Source: an uncultured Acidobacteriota bacterium (lineage in GTDB: Bacteria; Acidobacteriota; UBA6911; RPQK01; JAJDTT01). Taken from it: DNA of 57,969 nucleotides. A program made the position numbers and the translations under genes. The stretch is taken from contig CATOST010000038.1 in assembly GCA_951812665.1 (NCBI GenBank), forward strand, positions 1-57,969, in the 5' to 3' direction. Shown here piece after piece: positions 46,735-55,097 of the stretch; position 1 is the stretch's first letter, and each line of letters starts with the position of its first letter. The notes under the pieces were generated by a model that saw only the letters and a program-made list of their open reading frames with translations, was not told the DNA's origin and did not search any database.

Positions 46735-47559
46735 TTAACGCGGCCGATCGCCCTTGATGGTGACGCGCAACCCGCGGCGCCGGTTCGGATAATAGTCCCA
46801 CAGGGCGTAGTGCTGGGCGCAGCGATTGTCCCAGAACGCCACCGATCCGGGACGCCAGCGGAACCGGCACTGGAACATGGGGCTCGCGGCGTGCTCCACC
46901 AAAAAACCGAGGACCGCGTCGCTCTCCCGCTTCGAGAGCTGAACGATACGGGTCGTGAAGAGGCGGTTGACGAAGAGCGCCTTGCGTCCGCTCACCGGAT
47001 GGGTCCGGCCGACGGGATGCTCCGATCTGGGGAAGGTCTTCCCCTCATCGTCGGCGCCGTCGTAACGGCCCCGGTAGACATACTCTCCATCGTGGATCGC
47101 GGTCATTCCGTCCAGCAAACGCCGCATCGGCGTCGACAGTGACTCGTAGGCCGCGTACATGTTGGCGAACAGGGTATCGCCCCCTACCGGCGGCACCTCC
47201 AGCATCTGCAGGATCGTCCCCAGCGGCGGCTCCCGGTCGCAGGAGACATCCGAATGCCAGTCTTCCCCGGCGATCCGGCGGGTGTTCTCGTCGGCGTAGA
47301 TTTCCATGACTTCCGGATGGCCGTCGACCAACCGGGGCCACGCCGGATGAATGTGCAATTCACCGAAATGGCGGCCCAGCGCCTTCTGCTGGGCCGGAGT
47401 CATGGACTGTTCGTGGAAGAAGAGGACGCAGTGTTCGGCCAGTGCGTTGGAGAGAACGTCCACCACCTCGACCCCAAGCGGCTGGGAGAGGTCGATGCCG
47501 TGCACTTCGGCGCCGCAATGACCGGTCACTTTCCTGAATTCGAGTTTCGGAGCCGGCAT
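46735..47559 (-). CDS. TauD/TfdA-family Fe(II)/2-oxoglutarate dioxygenase
   Basis: A 274-residue cytoplasmic enzyme of normal family length. The iron facial triad is visible: H102 and D104 in DWHSDVSC and H250 in CAQHYALWDY; R261/R265 in NRRRGLRVTI would bind 2-oxoglutarate. The N-terminal segment GAEVHGIDLSQPL and the loop GGDTLFANMYAAYESL are characteristic. Members oxidise taurine, alkyl sulfates, 2,4-D and other small acids, releasing sulfite or a phenol. The ATG at 47559 has only a weak ribosome-binding site. It stands alone between convergent plus-strand genes and a repeat-rich spacer. The specific substrate cannot be read from sequence. Confidence 0.88.
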   Translation of the reverse strand: MPAPKLEFRKVTGHCGAEVHGIDLSQPLGVEVVDVLSNALAEHCVLFFHEQSMTPAQQKALGRHFGELHIHPAWPRLVDGHPEVMEIYADENTRRIAGEDWHSDVSCDREPPLGTILQMLEVPPVGGDTLFANMYAAYESLSTPMRRLLDGMTAIHDGEYVYRGRYDGADDEGKTFPRSEHPVGRTHPVSGRKALFVNRLFTTRIVQLSKRESDAVLGFLVEHAASPMFQCRFRWRPGSVAFWDNRCAQHYALWDYYPNRRRGLRVTIKGDRPR

Positions 47560-47639
47560 GGGAGGCGCCTGGGTTCAGCGGGTAGTCTATCGGAAACGCC
47601 AAGTACCGTTCCAGACGTCTGCCCCGAGCCCTTCGAGTT

Positions 47640-47718
47640 GGGAGCGGCGGTTTCTAACCGCCGAACTCCCATTGACGTTTGGGCAAGAAAGAATGGGGGA
47701 CAAGAATGTCCCCCATTC
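47640..47718. repeat. Two GC-rich hairpin repeats
   Basis: 47640-47670: outer arms GGGAG/CTCCC and inner arms CGGCGGTT/AACCGCCG with loop TCT. 47691-47718: GAATGGGGGACA, AGAA, TGTCCCCCATTC, a perfect 12-bp stem whose inner GGGGGACA/TGTCCCCC is identical to the hairpins at 3994-4013 and 4022-4041 while the loop differs. Confidence 0.85.
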
Positions 47719-47780
47719 TAACCTCCCAGTCTTGTGCGAATGAATGAACGATTTTGGCTCCGGCTATGCTTGATTAGGAA

Positions 47781-47834
47781 ATTTTCTCTATTGATAGCAA
47801 AAATGACGCCATTTTCGCTATCAATAGATAAAAT
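47781..47834. repeat. AT-rich 54-base inverted repeat
   Basis: The core arms are TCTATTGATAGC (47787-47798) and GCTATCAATAGA (47817-47828); pairing continues inward through AAAATG/CATTTT around an ACGC loop after one mismatch and outward through ATTTT/AAAAT after another. In all 23 of 25 positions per arm pair. It is unlike the GC-rich hairpin families of the window. It lies between co-directional minus-strand genes, downstream of the CocE-family gene and about 220 bases upstream of the TauD gene. Confidence 0.85.
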
Positions 47835-47944
47835 CTACGGCACCTGAGAAAGCATAGCGGAGATTCATGGAGTGCGGCCACGAAACGGGTCCCAGACAGT
47901 CTCCGACTTTCGCCGGGTCACCGCCCGGGTCGAAAGCCGTTCGG

Positions 47945-49648
47945 TCAGCGAGCGACGGGAAGCACGATCCGGGAAGGGTTTCTCCGGGAGTGGTGGATCA
48001 CCTGACGGGCCGTCACCAGCTCGGTTTCGGCCAGATCGTTCCCTCCCGTATTGTGGTTCCGATCGTGATTCGGAAAGTCGCTGCTGGTGATCTCCAACCG
48101 GATTCGATGTCCGTTGAGAAACCGGCAAGCGGTCGGTCCCAGCCGGATGGGATACTCGACGACCTCGCCGGGAGTCACCAGGTCCTCCCGATCCATGGAG
48201 ATCCGGTGCCGGGTGCGGACCATGCCGTAGCCGACGTCCAGGGCCCGGCCGCCGGGATGTTCGTCCACCAGCCGCGCGAAGAAGTCGGTGTCCCGGGCCG
48301 AGGTCGAGGCGAAGAGGACGGCTTCGGGATAACCCACCACCTCCACCTCCCGCTCCAAGGGACCGGTCCGGTAGATCAGGATGTCCCGGCGGTGGGAGAG
48401 GGCGGAGCGATCGGAGGGCTGCGTGAACATCTCCCGGCTCCAGAGCGTCGGGGCCGGATCCCGGGGATCGTAGTCGTAGGCATCTTCACTTGGCTGCGTT
48501 GGAGCCGCTGCCAACAGTCGTCCCGAGCCGTCCGGACGATGGGCGTCGCCGTCGCTGTCCAGATAGAACTCGCGACGGCCGATGCCAACCCGCGGAGGCC
48601 AGGTCGGCGCCCCTTTCCAGACTTTCGATCCCATGACGAAGTACCGCACCGGCGGCTCCCGCCGCAGGCCCTCTCCGGTTCCCTTGAGCCAATGGTCGAA
48701 CCAGCGAATCATCACCTGGGTCAGGTCGACCTGGGCCTCGGGTCCATAGTCGATGGAGCCGAGGGAGCGCTCCCCGAGGTGGCTATGGTTCCAGGGTCCG
48801 ACGATGAGCCGGGTCTGTTCCCGCGCCTCCACCGTGCGGGCGTGCCTCTGCATCAGCTGAAGATGCCCCATGGAGGCGTTGCAATGATCGTACCAGCCGC
48901 TGAAGTCCAGGTTGGGGATTTCCACCTCGCCGTGGATCCGGTCGAATCGCCAGCAGCGGCGGGTTGGATTTCGGAACCAGTCCCGAGCATATTCCCTCAG
49001 ACCCCTGGGAAGGTACCTGGGGAGATCCATCCAGGGCAGGAACCAGATCCAGCGCATCTGTTCCAGATCGTCCCAGATCTCCTGGGCCTGCTCAGGAGTG
49101 TGGGGTGGAGGCAATCCCTGGCGGCGGCGGAGGTCCGGGGCGGCGGAGGTCATCCACCATTTGACCCGCCGTCCTGGCCGGAAGGAGCCCCACCAGTCCA
49201 GGTCCGTGATCTCCAGGGGGATGGAATTGGCGCACATGGCCACCAGATGAGGCGGCCGGAGCCGGGCCAGGGACCACTGCATCCAGCCGTTGTAGGAGAC
49301 TCCGAAGGTGCCCACCTTGCCGTTGCACCAGGGCTGCGCGGCCAGCCACTCCACGCTGTCGTACCCGTCCTCCCCGTCCTGAGTCCGCTCCACCGTGAAG
49401 GGGACGTACCCCCCTCCGGAGGCGTAGCGGCCGCGGCTGTCCTGGGCGACCACCGCGTAGCCGGCCCGCACGAACGGTTCGAACCCGCTCTCCGGCTTCC
49501 CGTAGGGGGTCCGCATCAGCAGGCCGGGACAGGGAGCGGGGCCGGCGGGCCGAAAGACGTTGGCGCGGAGAATGACGCCGTCCCGCACCGGGACCTCCAC
49601 GTCCATCTCGATGAGGATTTCCGGCGCTCCGCCGCCGGCTTCAGGCAT
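47945..49648 (-). CDS. CocE/NonD-family alpha/beta hydrolase
   Basis: A 567-residue protein without signal peptide. The nucleophile elbow is GVSYNG with S118; the acid is likely Asp in DFSGWYDH and the base His in GPWNHSH. The N-terminal part (VPVRDGVILRANVFRP, RTPYGK, QDSRGRYASGG) and the C-terminal jelly roll (ITSSDFPNHDRNHNTG) are typical of cocaine-esterase / X-Pro dipeptidyl-peptidase S15-type hydrolases, which cleave esters or amides, including cephalosporin and glutaryl groups. The ATG overlaps the stop of the Asp-box gene upstream by eight bases (ATGCCTGA), so translation is coupled. Third gene of a three-gene operon. Natural substrate unknown. Confidence 0.9.
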   Translation of the reverse strand: MPEAGGGAPEILIEMDVEVPVRDGVILRANVFRPAGPAPCPGLLMRTPYGKPESGFEPFVRAGYAVVAQDSRGRYASGGGYVPFTVERTQDGEDGYDSVEWLAAQPWCNGKVGTFGVSYNGWMQWSLARLRPPHLVAMCANSIPLEITDLDWWGSFRPGRRVKWWMTSAAPDLRRRQGLPPPHTPEQAQEIWDDLEQMRWIWFLPWMDLPRYLPRGLREYARDWFRNPTRRCWRFDRIHGEVEIPNLDFSGWYDHCNASMGHLQLMQRHARTVEAREQTRLIVGPWNHSHLGERSLGSIDYGPEAQVDLTQVMIRWFDHWLKGTGEGLRREPPVRYFVMGSKVWKGAPTWPPRVGIGRREFYLDSDGDAHRPDGSGRLLAAAPTQPSEDAYDYDPRDPAPTLWSREMFTQPSDRSALSHRRDILIYRTGPLEREVEVVGYPEAVLFASTSARDTDFFARLVDEHPGGRALDVGYGMVRTRHRISMDREDLVTPGEVVEYPIRLGPTACRFLNGHRIRLEITSSDFPNHDRNHNTGGNDLAETELVTARQVIHHSRRNPSRIVLPVAR

Positions 49649-50771
49649 CCGGATCCAGGCGTGCCCAGTAGCAGCTCATGGACTCGGCATCGCCGGCGTA
49701 ATAGACCACCATCACGCTCCCGTCGGGAAGGGTTTCGGCGAACGGCAATCCGAAGCTCCAGAGGGACATCTCCGAGAGCAGCTCGCCGGTCTCATCCTCC
49801 GGCGAGTCCTGCGAGGCCGAAGAGCCATGGGTGTAAACAACCACCTCGCTGGCCGGGTCGAAGGTCGCGTCGACGCTCTGGGCCAGCCGCGCCCGGATGG
49901 AGTGGGTCCCGTACCGGTCCACCCAGGCCAACACCACCCTGCCGTCGGGAAGGATGGCCGGATGCGCGGCCTGGTCGGCGAACCCCAGATCCTGGGCAGG
50001 GGACCAGGTGAGGCCGCCGTCGGCGCTCAGGCGCCGGTGGACGTTCAGATACTTGTTAGCCTCACTGTCGTAGGTCCAGAGGAAAGCCGCGATCCGGCCG
50101 TCGGGCGCGACCCCGACGCGCTGGTCCCAGTTGAAGATGCGTCCGCTCGGGTCTTCACCGGCCACGACCGGATCTCCCCAACTCAGACCTCCGTCCCGGG
50201 AGTGGAAGAGGACCACCTGCTGGTACCACTTGGACCCGTCGTCGTAGTGTTTGTTGCTCTCGATGCTCATCCCCAGCCTTCCATTGGCGAGGGGAAAGAC
50301 GGGACTGGTCAGGCTGGGCGGACCGATTTCTTCCGGCATGGGCACGACCCGCCAGGTGGACCACGTCCTCCCCACGTCGTCCGACTCGGCCAGGACCACC
50401 GCCATGGGGAGGCAGCCTTCGGTCTCCGGGTTGAACAGTCCCCCGCCCGGGTAGGTCTGGCGGTCGACCCACATGCCGGCGGCCAGAAGACGTCCCGGCG
50501 CCGTTTCGGTGAGGTAGCAGATCTTGAGCGATCCCCGCACTCCGTCCACGGTGGGCGCCGTCCAGGGACGGCTCGGGGCGCTCCAATGCCGCGCCTTCCC
50601 GTCCCACCGAAAGAGCTCGGGACATTCGTCGGCGCCGTCCTTGCCGGACCCGGCGCGGCAGGTGGCCAGGAGGCCGCCATCCGCGAGGACGGCAAGCGCC
50701 GGAAAGGTGGTCACGGCGCGATGGGTCCCGGGCTCGCTCTCGGCCAGGATGCCTCTTTCCACGATCTTCAT
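49641..50771 (-). CDS. Cytoplasmic Asp-box (sialidase-like) protein
   Basis: A 376-residue protein with no signal peptide, unlike the other Asp-box proteins here. The start VTTFPALAVLADGGLLATC resembles the sialidase RIP-L region but the arginine is not at the usual place. Three Asp boxes: ESDDVGRTW, HSRDGGLSW, LSADGGLTW. The closest annotation would be exo-alpha-sialidase-like or neuraminidase-like six-bladed propeller. Its ATG overlaps the stop of the FG-GAP gene by four bases (ATGA) and its own stop overlaps the CocE-family start. Co-translation with a cytoplasmic hydrolase fits its cytoplasmic location. Catalytic status unknown. Confidence 0.8.
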   Translation of the reverse strand: MKIVERGILAESEPGTHRAVTTFPALAVLADGGLLATCRAGSGKDGADECPELFRWDGKARHWSAPSRPWTAPTVDGVRGSLKICYLTETAPGRLLAAGMWVDRQTYPGGGLFNPETEGCLPMAVVLAESDDVGRTWSTWRVVPMPEEIGPPSLTSPVFPLANGRLGMSIESNKHYDDGSKWYQQVVLFHSRDGGLSWGDPVVAGEDPSGRIFNWDQRVGVAPDGRIAAFLWTYDSEANKYLNVHRRLSADGGLTWSPAQDLGFADQAAHPAILPDGRVVLAWVDRYGTHSIRARLAQSVDATFDPASEVVVYTHGSSASQDSPEDETGELLSEMSLWSFGLPFAETLPDGSVMVVYYAGDAESMSCYWARLDPDA

Positions 50772-52045
50772 GGCTGTCTACCCTGGTTCCGCCACCACCG
50801 GAATTCCAGCGTGCCCCGTTCGGCCACGGCGGCAACGTCCGGATCTGCGTCTCCGTCCAGGTCGGCGATAATGACCTGGTTGGCCCGCTGCCAGTTGTCC
50901 TTCAACACATGCATGGTCCATTCGCCCCTGGGGTCTCCCCCGTTCTCGAACCAGGCGACGAGGCCCGGCTGCCCCCAACCGGTTGCCACGACATCCACGT
51001 CTCCATCGCCATCCAGGTCCGCGGCATCCGCCTCGAACGCATTCTGGTAGGGCTCCCGGATCACGTGGACCGGCCACGAACCCTCGGCCGGATCGCCTCC
51101 GTTCTCGTACCAGAGGACCGAGTGGGTCGATTTCCCCGGCGTGAGCTCCCGGCCGGCCGCCATGACCACGTCCAGGTCGCCGTCCAGGTCCATGTCCACC
51201 GGTTGTCCGTGAACGGCCCGCGGCGCTTCGGCAATCAGGTGCCTTGTCCAGGGTCCGGACGACGGACGGCCGCTGTTTTCGTACCAGACGACCGTGGCCT
51301 CGCCGGCTTCGTTGGTCTTGATGGAGACGATCTCCTCGGGAGCGGCGGTGGCCAGCAGATCCCAGTCGCCGTCGCCGTCGAAATCCGCGGCCCGAATGGC
51401 AGTGGTCTCCCGCAGATCGCCTTCGATCAGATGCTGCTCCCAGGCTTCGACCACCGGGTCCGTCGGGTTCCCCGGGTTCTCGAACCAGGCGAACTGGTAG
51501 CCCAACCACCAGGAGGAGGCTGCCACGTCCAGATCGCCGTCGGCGTCCAGGTCGGCCAGGGCCACGTCGTAGGCGCCGGGCAGGGTGCCTTTGGCGATGT
51601 TCCGCCGTTTCCAAAGCCCTCCGTCCCGGGGACTGCCGCTGTTCTCGAACCAGAGCAGGTCTCCGTGCAGGTTCTTCACGATCACCACGTCGGGATGCCC
51701 ATCGCCGTCGATGTCCCCGACGGCGTGCCGCTCAAGACGCTCGGGATCGTCCTGCTGGATGAAACGGCGGCTGAACTCTCCCGTCCCGTCGTTCTCGAAC
51801 CAGTACAGGTCGTTGTGTGGAAGCGCGTCGGCGCTGGTCAGGTCCAGGTCGCCGTCGCCGTCCAGATCGGCGGCCGCGATTCCGAAGGGATAGGCGTACC
51901 CGTCCATGATCAGATGCTCGGTGAAATGAATGGCAGGGGAACGGGACGCGGGGGGTGGATCTTCATTCCGCGGTGCCGCGCAGGAGAGGAAACCGGCGGC
52001 CGCCAGGAACAGGGCGATGTCGATTCTTCGTCTTGTGTCCTTCAT
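50768..52045 (-). CDS. Exported seven-repeat FG-GAP/VCBS protein
   Basis: A 425-residue protein. Signal sequence MKDTRRRIDIALFLAAAGFL followed by Cys22, a possible lipoprotein. Seven FG-GAP loops (DLDGDGDLD, DIDGDGHPD, DLDADGDLD, DFDGDGDWD, DMDLDGDLD, DLDGDGDVD, DLDGDADPD), each accompanied by a WFEN(N/S)G motif, forming one seven-bladed calcium-binding propeller. Two starts compete: 52045 (ATG with GGAAGAG just before) and 52060 (ATG with GAGGT eight bases upstream, adding MILEE). First gene of the operon with the Asp-box and CocE-family genes; divergent from the 52091 gene with only 45 bases between starts. Confidence 0.85.
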   Translation of the reverse strand: MKDTRRRIDIALFLAAAGFLSCAAPRNEDPPPASRSPAIHFTEHLIMDGYAYPFGIAAADLDGDGDLDLTSADALPHNDLYWFENDGTGEFSRRFIQQDDPERLERHAVGDIDGDGHPDVVIVKNLHGDLLWFENSGSPRDGGLWKRRNIAKGTLPGAYDVALADLDADGDLDVAASSWWLGYQFAWFENPGNPTDPVVEAWEQHLIEGDLRETTAIRAADFDGDGDWDLLATAAPEEIVSIKTNEAGEATVVWYENSGRPSSGPWTRHLIAEAPRAVHGQPVDMDLDGDLDVVMAAGRELTPGKSTHSVLWYENGGDPAEGSWPVHVIREPYQNAFEADAADLDGDGDVDVVATGWGQPGLVAWFENGGDPRGEWTMHVLKDNWQRANQVIIADLDGDADPDVAAVAERGTLEFRWWRNQGRQP

Positions 52046-52090
52046 CTCTTCCAGTATCATGAGCCGAAACCTCTTCCGGAGAAACCCCAA

Positions 52091-53656
52091 ATGCTGCGTT
52101 ACCGACTGTTCTTCCTGCACTGGCTCCTATTCGTATTCCTCACGGCCCAGGAAACCGCCGCGGAAACTCCGGCCCTTTTGAACCGGCCGGTCCTGGTCGA
52201 GATGGGAGACCGGCTGGAGTTGTTCGTCGATCATCACCTCGTCGATCGCCTGAAAGGCGCTCGCCTCAAGCTCCATCATCCCAGGCCTGCGGAAACGGTG
52301 ATCCGGGGCGACCGGCCCTGGGAAGGCGAACTCGGTTTCGGCCAAGCCGTGATCCTGCACCGTGGAAAGTACCTCATGTACTACCACGGCTCCAACCAGC
52401 TCTGCTATGCCGAGAGCCGGGACGGGATCCACTGGACCAAGCCGGCACTGGGCCTGATCAAGGTTGACGGCAGCCGGCAGAACAACCTGGTGGGGACCGC
52501 CGGCGGCGAGTATCTCTACGATCATCTGGAGGAACCTGCCGCCAGAGTCTATCTCGACACCCGGCCGGGCGTCCCTCCCGGCCGGCGTCTCATAGCGCTC
52601 AAGTTGAACGAAGGACTCCGGGCGAATCCCACCGAAGAGGAACTGGCCCGGAAGCTCACGGTGAACGAACGAGGATTGTGGCAGGGATCTCCCACCGACG
52701 TCATCCCCTGGGTCTCCAAGGATGGGAAGGCCTGGGAGAGACTCGGAGACAGGCCGCTGTTCCGGGACAACCTGTACGGGACTCTGGACGGTGACTTTTC
52801 CTTCTTCTGGTCGGAGGTCGAGCAGCAGTACGTCATTTACTCGCGATATTTCACCTCCCCCAATCGATCGGTGGGCCGGCGGGCCATCGCCCGTCTTACA
52901 GCTCCCGATCTGTTCGAGTGGTCCGAGTTTCAGCCCATGACCTACGGAGACGGCGGAACCATTCCCGAAAACCACCTTTACATCAACCTGACGCTGCCCT
53001 ATTACCGTGCGCCCCAGATCTATCTCGCGTTTCCGGCCCGGCTCATGGTGGGCCGCCAAGTGCTGACCGACGAGCAGGCTCGGGCGGCCGGGGTCCCGGA
53101 GGGGAGATGGATGGACTCCTCGGAGACGGTCCTCATGACCACGCGTGGACCCGGCAACCGTTACGACACGACTTTCCGGGAGGGTTTCATTCGTCCCGGA
53201 CCCGGAGCGCGGAACTGGATCACGCGCACCACCTTCGTCCTTCGCGGCGTGGTGCCCACGGGTGCACGGGAGATCTCCATGTACGTTACCCGGGAGGCCG
53301 GCACCCGCCACTGGCACATCCGGCGGTACGTCCTGAGAGTGGACGGGTTCGCGTCGGTCAATGCTCCCTATGACGGCGGAGAAATGGTGACCCGCCCGCT
53401 TACGTTCTCCGGCAAGGAACTGGTGCTCAACACCTCCACGTCCGCCGCCGGCAGCGTCCGGGTGGAGATCCAGTCGCCCGACGGTGAGCCCATCGCCGGC
53501 TATGCGCTGGAGGACTCGATGGAGATCGTGGGGGACGAGATCGAGCGCGTCGCCGCGTGGCGGCATGGGGTGGACGTTTCCTCCTTGGCGGGGCAACCGG
53601 TCCGCCTCCGTTTCGTTCTCAAGGACGCGGACCTTTACTCGATTCGTTTCAGATAG
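52091..53656 (+). CDS. Exported five-blade-propeller glycosidase-like protein
   Basis: A 521-residue protein; signal peptide LRYRLFFLHWLLFVFLTAQE with cleavage near TAAA/E. The segment LELFVDHHLVDRLKGARLKL matches the LFIDDHVIES motif of the 39622-41157 protein. Propeller motifs: KYLMYYHGSNQLCYAESRDG, IHWTKPALGLI, FSFFWSEVEQQYVIYSRYF, DLFEWSEFQPM; C-terminal module VRVEIQSPDGEPIAGY, LAGQPVRLRFVLKDADLY. Fold assignment as for its paralogue (GH32/43/130-like). GGAG lies nine bases before ATG 52091; the longer frame upstream is antisense to the FG-GAP gene. Activity not established. Confidence 0.72.
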   Translation: MLRYRLFFLHWLLFVFLTAQETAAETPALLNRPVLVEMGDRLELFVDHHLVDRLKGARLKLHHPRPAETVIRGDRPWEGELGFGQAVILHRGKYLMYYHGSNQLCYAESRDGIHWTKPALGLIKVDGSRQNNLVGTAGGEYLYDHLEEPAARVYLDTRPGVPPGRRLIALKLNEGLRANPTEEELARKLTVNERGLWQGSPTDVIPWVSKDGKAWERLGDRPLFRDNLYGTLDGDFSFFWSEVEQQYVIYSRYFTSPNRSVGRRAIARLTAPDLFEWSEFQPMTYGDGGTIPENHLYINLTLPYYRAPQIYLAFPARLMVGRQVLTDEQARAAGVPEGRWMDSSETVLMTTRGPGNRYDTTFREGFIRPGPGARNWITRTTFVLRGVVPTGAREISMYVTREAGTRHWHIRRYVLRVDGFASVNAPYDGGEMVTRPLTFSGKELVLNTSTSAAGSVRVEIQSPDGEPIAGYALEDSMEIVGDEIERVAAWRHGVDVSSLAGQPVRLRFVLKDADLYSIRFR

Positions 53657-53690
53657 CCGGTCACGGTGACGGCAACGCTCTCCGCAGGGT

Positions 53691-54974
53691 TCAGTTGGGC
53701 AAACGCCACCGGACGATCTGGGCAGTGTAGCTTCGGGTGGGGCGTCCTCTCTCGTCCAGGGGAGTGTTCCCCAAGGCGGTCACGATGGTGTCGTCCTCCA
53801 GGACGACGCTGGCACCGTAGCCGTGCCCCGGGCTCAGATGGTAGACCTCGGGTAGCCAGGTCTGTCCGCCGTCCCGGCTGATCCGGGCCCTGACGTCCCC
53901 CTCCGGATAGGGGTAGCGGTCTTCCACCACCAGGACTACCGTCCCGTCCGAGATTTGAACCATGTGGCCGTGGGCCTGACCGAACTCCAGATCCATGGGT
54001 CCGTCCGGCTGGCGCCAGAGGGGGCGGAAGTTCTGCCAGCTACGGCCCCCGTCCGCCGAGTCCGAGAGGAAGACGCGTTTTCCCACGATGCTCTTCTGCA
54101 TCTCCCGCCGGGCGTGCTCCTCGATCAGAACCCGCGGTTCGTTCTGCGGGGGCGGAGCCTCGATTACGCGCTGGTAACGGATGGCGGCCAGCAGACGGCC
54201 GTCCTTCATTTCCAGCAGATTGGTCTCGGTTCCCCATTCCTGGAGCGGGTGCTTCTCCTCCCAGCTCTTGCCTCCGTCGGTGGAGCGGAAGACGTAGGTG
54301 GTGGGCGGCGGCTTCGAGGCGTCCTCATTGTGGTCATAGGCGCGTTGGGCCGCCATGATGGTGGGCCACAGAAGCGTGCCGTCCCGAAGCTCCAGCAGGC
54401 AGTTCTGGTTCCCTCCCGCCCGGATGAACGGCGACAGGTTTTCCAACCGGCTCCAAGGGTGCCACGACGCGCCGCCGTCGGTGCTTCGCAGCAGGAAGTC
54501 GGTGGGCGGATCGTCGGCGCGGTAGGCCCAGAGCAGGGTGCCGTCCCGGAGCACGCCGAAGGAGTCATAGTTGTCGGCTCGCATCGGCGGGTCCAGCGAC
54601 TCCACGTCGATGGGTCGGCTCTCCCAGGTCTTTCCGGCGTCGCGGGAGAGGAAAATCCGGGCATAGAGGGCAACGTAGATACGTCCGTCCCGGGTCATTC
54701 CGATGCCGGGGTCACCCCGCCAGGGCATGTCGGGATAGTCGAGGGGGATGTATTCGGCGGGGAGGGTTCCAATGACTTGGTGGTCCCGGGTGATTCGGAT
54801 TTCGCCGTTGGGGGTGAAATGTTGACGAGGTGTTGGCTCGCCCTGGGTTACGTTGTTGGGGTCCGGTGAAGGGCCGCAGCCGAATCCCAGGATCAGTAAC
54901 AATGCGAATGTACAGCCGATCCCCAACAGAAGTGCCCATAGAAAATGAATTACGTGAATCCTGGGTCGCTGCAT
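53691..54974 (-). CDS. Membrane-anchored Asp-box (sialidase-like) protein
   Basis: A 427-residue protein. The N-terminal hydrophobic stretch FLWALLLGIGCTFALLLILG ends in FGCGPSPDP; it could be a signal anchor or a lipoprotein signal with Cys33. Five Asp boxes: LSRDAGKTW, RSTDGGASW, RSTDGGKSW, DSADGGRSW, ISRDGGQTW. AAGGAG lies six bases before the ATG. It follows the Tat-dependent Asp-box gene at 55089-56264 on the same strand, with a 114-base gap holding hairpin repeats. It ends facing the 52091 gene (convergent, 34 bases). No sialidase catalytic signature was recognised. Confidence 0.8.
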   Translation of the reverse strand: MQRPRIHVIHFLWALLLGIGCTFALLLILGFGCGPSPDPNNVTQGEPTPRQHFTPNGEIRITRDHQVIGTLPAEYIPLDYPDMPWRGDPGIGMTRDGRIYVALYARIFLSRDAGKTWESRPIDVESLDPPMRADNYDSFGVLRDGTLLWAYRADDPPTDFLLRSTDGGASWHPWSRLENLSPFIRAGGNQNCLLELRDGTLLWPTIMAAQRAYDHNEDASKPPPTTYVFRSTDGGKSWEEKHPLQEWGTETNLLEMKDGRLLAAIRYQRVIEAPPPQNEPRVLIEEHARREMQKSIVGKRVFLSDSADGGRSWQNFRPLWRQPDGPMDLEFGQAHGHMVQISDGTVVLVVEDRYPYPEGDVRARISRDGGQTWLPEVYHLSPGHGYGASVVLEDDTIVTALGNTPLDERGRPTRSYTAQIVRWRLPN

Positions 54975-55055
54975 GTTGACTCCTTGGAAGGGGTGATTTT
55001 CGAGTCGGGTGTTCCTTCGTCCCTTTCCTTTTTTTGTTCGTTGTTCCTCCGGAGA

Positions 55056-55097
55056 TCGGCGACAAGAAAGTCGCCTCCTGTTCGGCGACTAGGATAT
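55056..55097. repeat. AAGAAA hairpin unit plus a degenerate unit overlapping a stop codon
   Basis: Perfect unit 55058-55075 (GGCGAC, AAGAAA, GTCGCC) followed by a worn unit at 55084-55097 that contains the stop triplet of the upstream Asp-box gene (55089-55091), so repeat sequence forms the last codons of that gene. Confidence 0.75.

Larger units (their letters stand above)
47560..47944. other. 385-base non-coding spacer with three distinct palindromes
   Basis: No credible gene lies between the TauD start and the CocE-family stop. The spacer holds two GC-rich hairpins (47640-47670, 47691-47718) and one AT-rich long inverted repeat (47781-47834), all described separately. The AT-rich part (about 47745-47850) contrasts strongly in base composition with everything around it. 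Confidence 0.7.

Noticed and set aside
47691..47718. Perfect 12-bp hairpin as an intrinsic terminator
   Set aside because: No T-run follows on either strand. The same holds for the other GC-rich hairpins, so termination is not claimed.
50909..52090. Upstream 394-codon extension of the 52091 gene
   Set aside because: It is antisense to the seven-repeat FG-GAP gene; a signal peptide starts exactly at ATG 52091.
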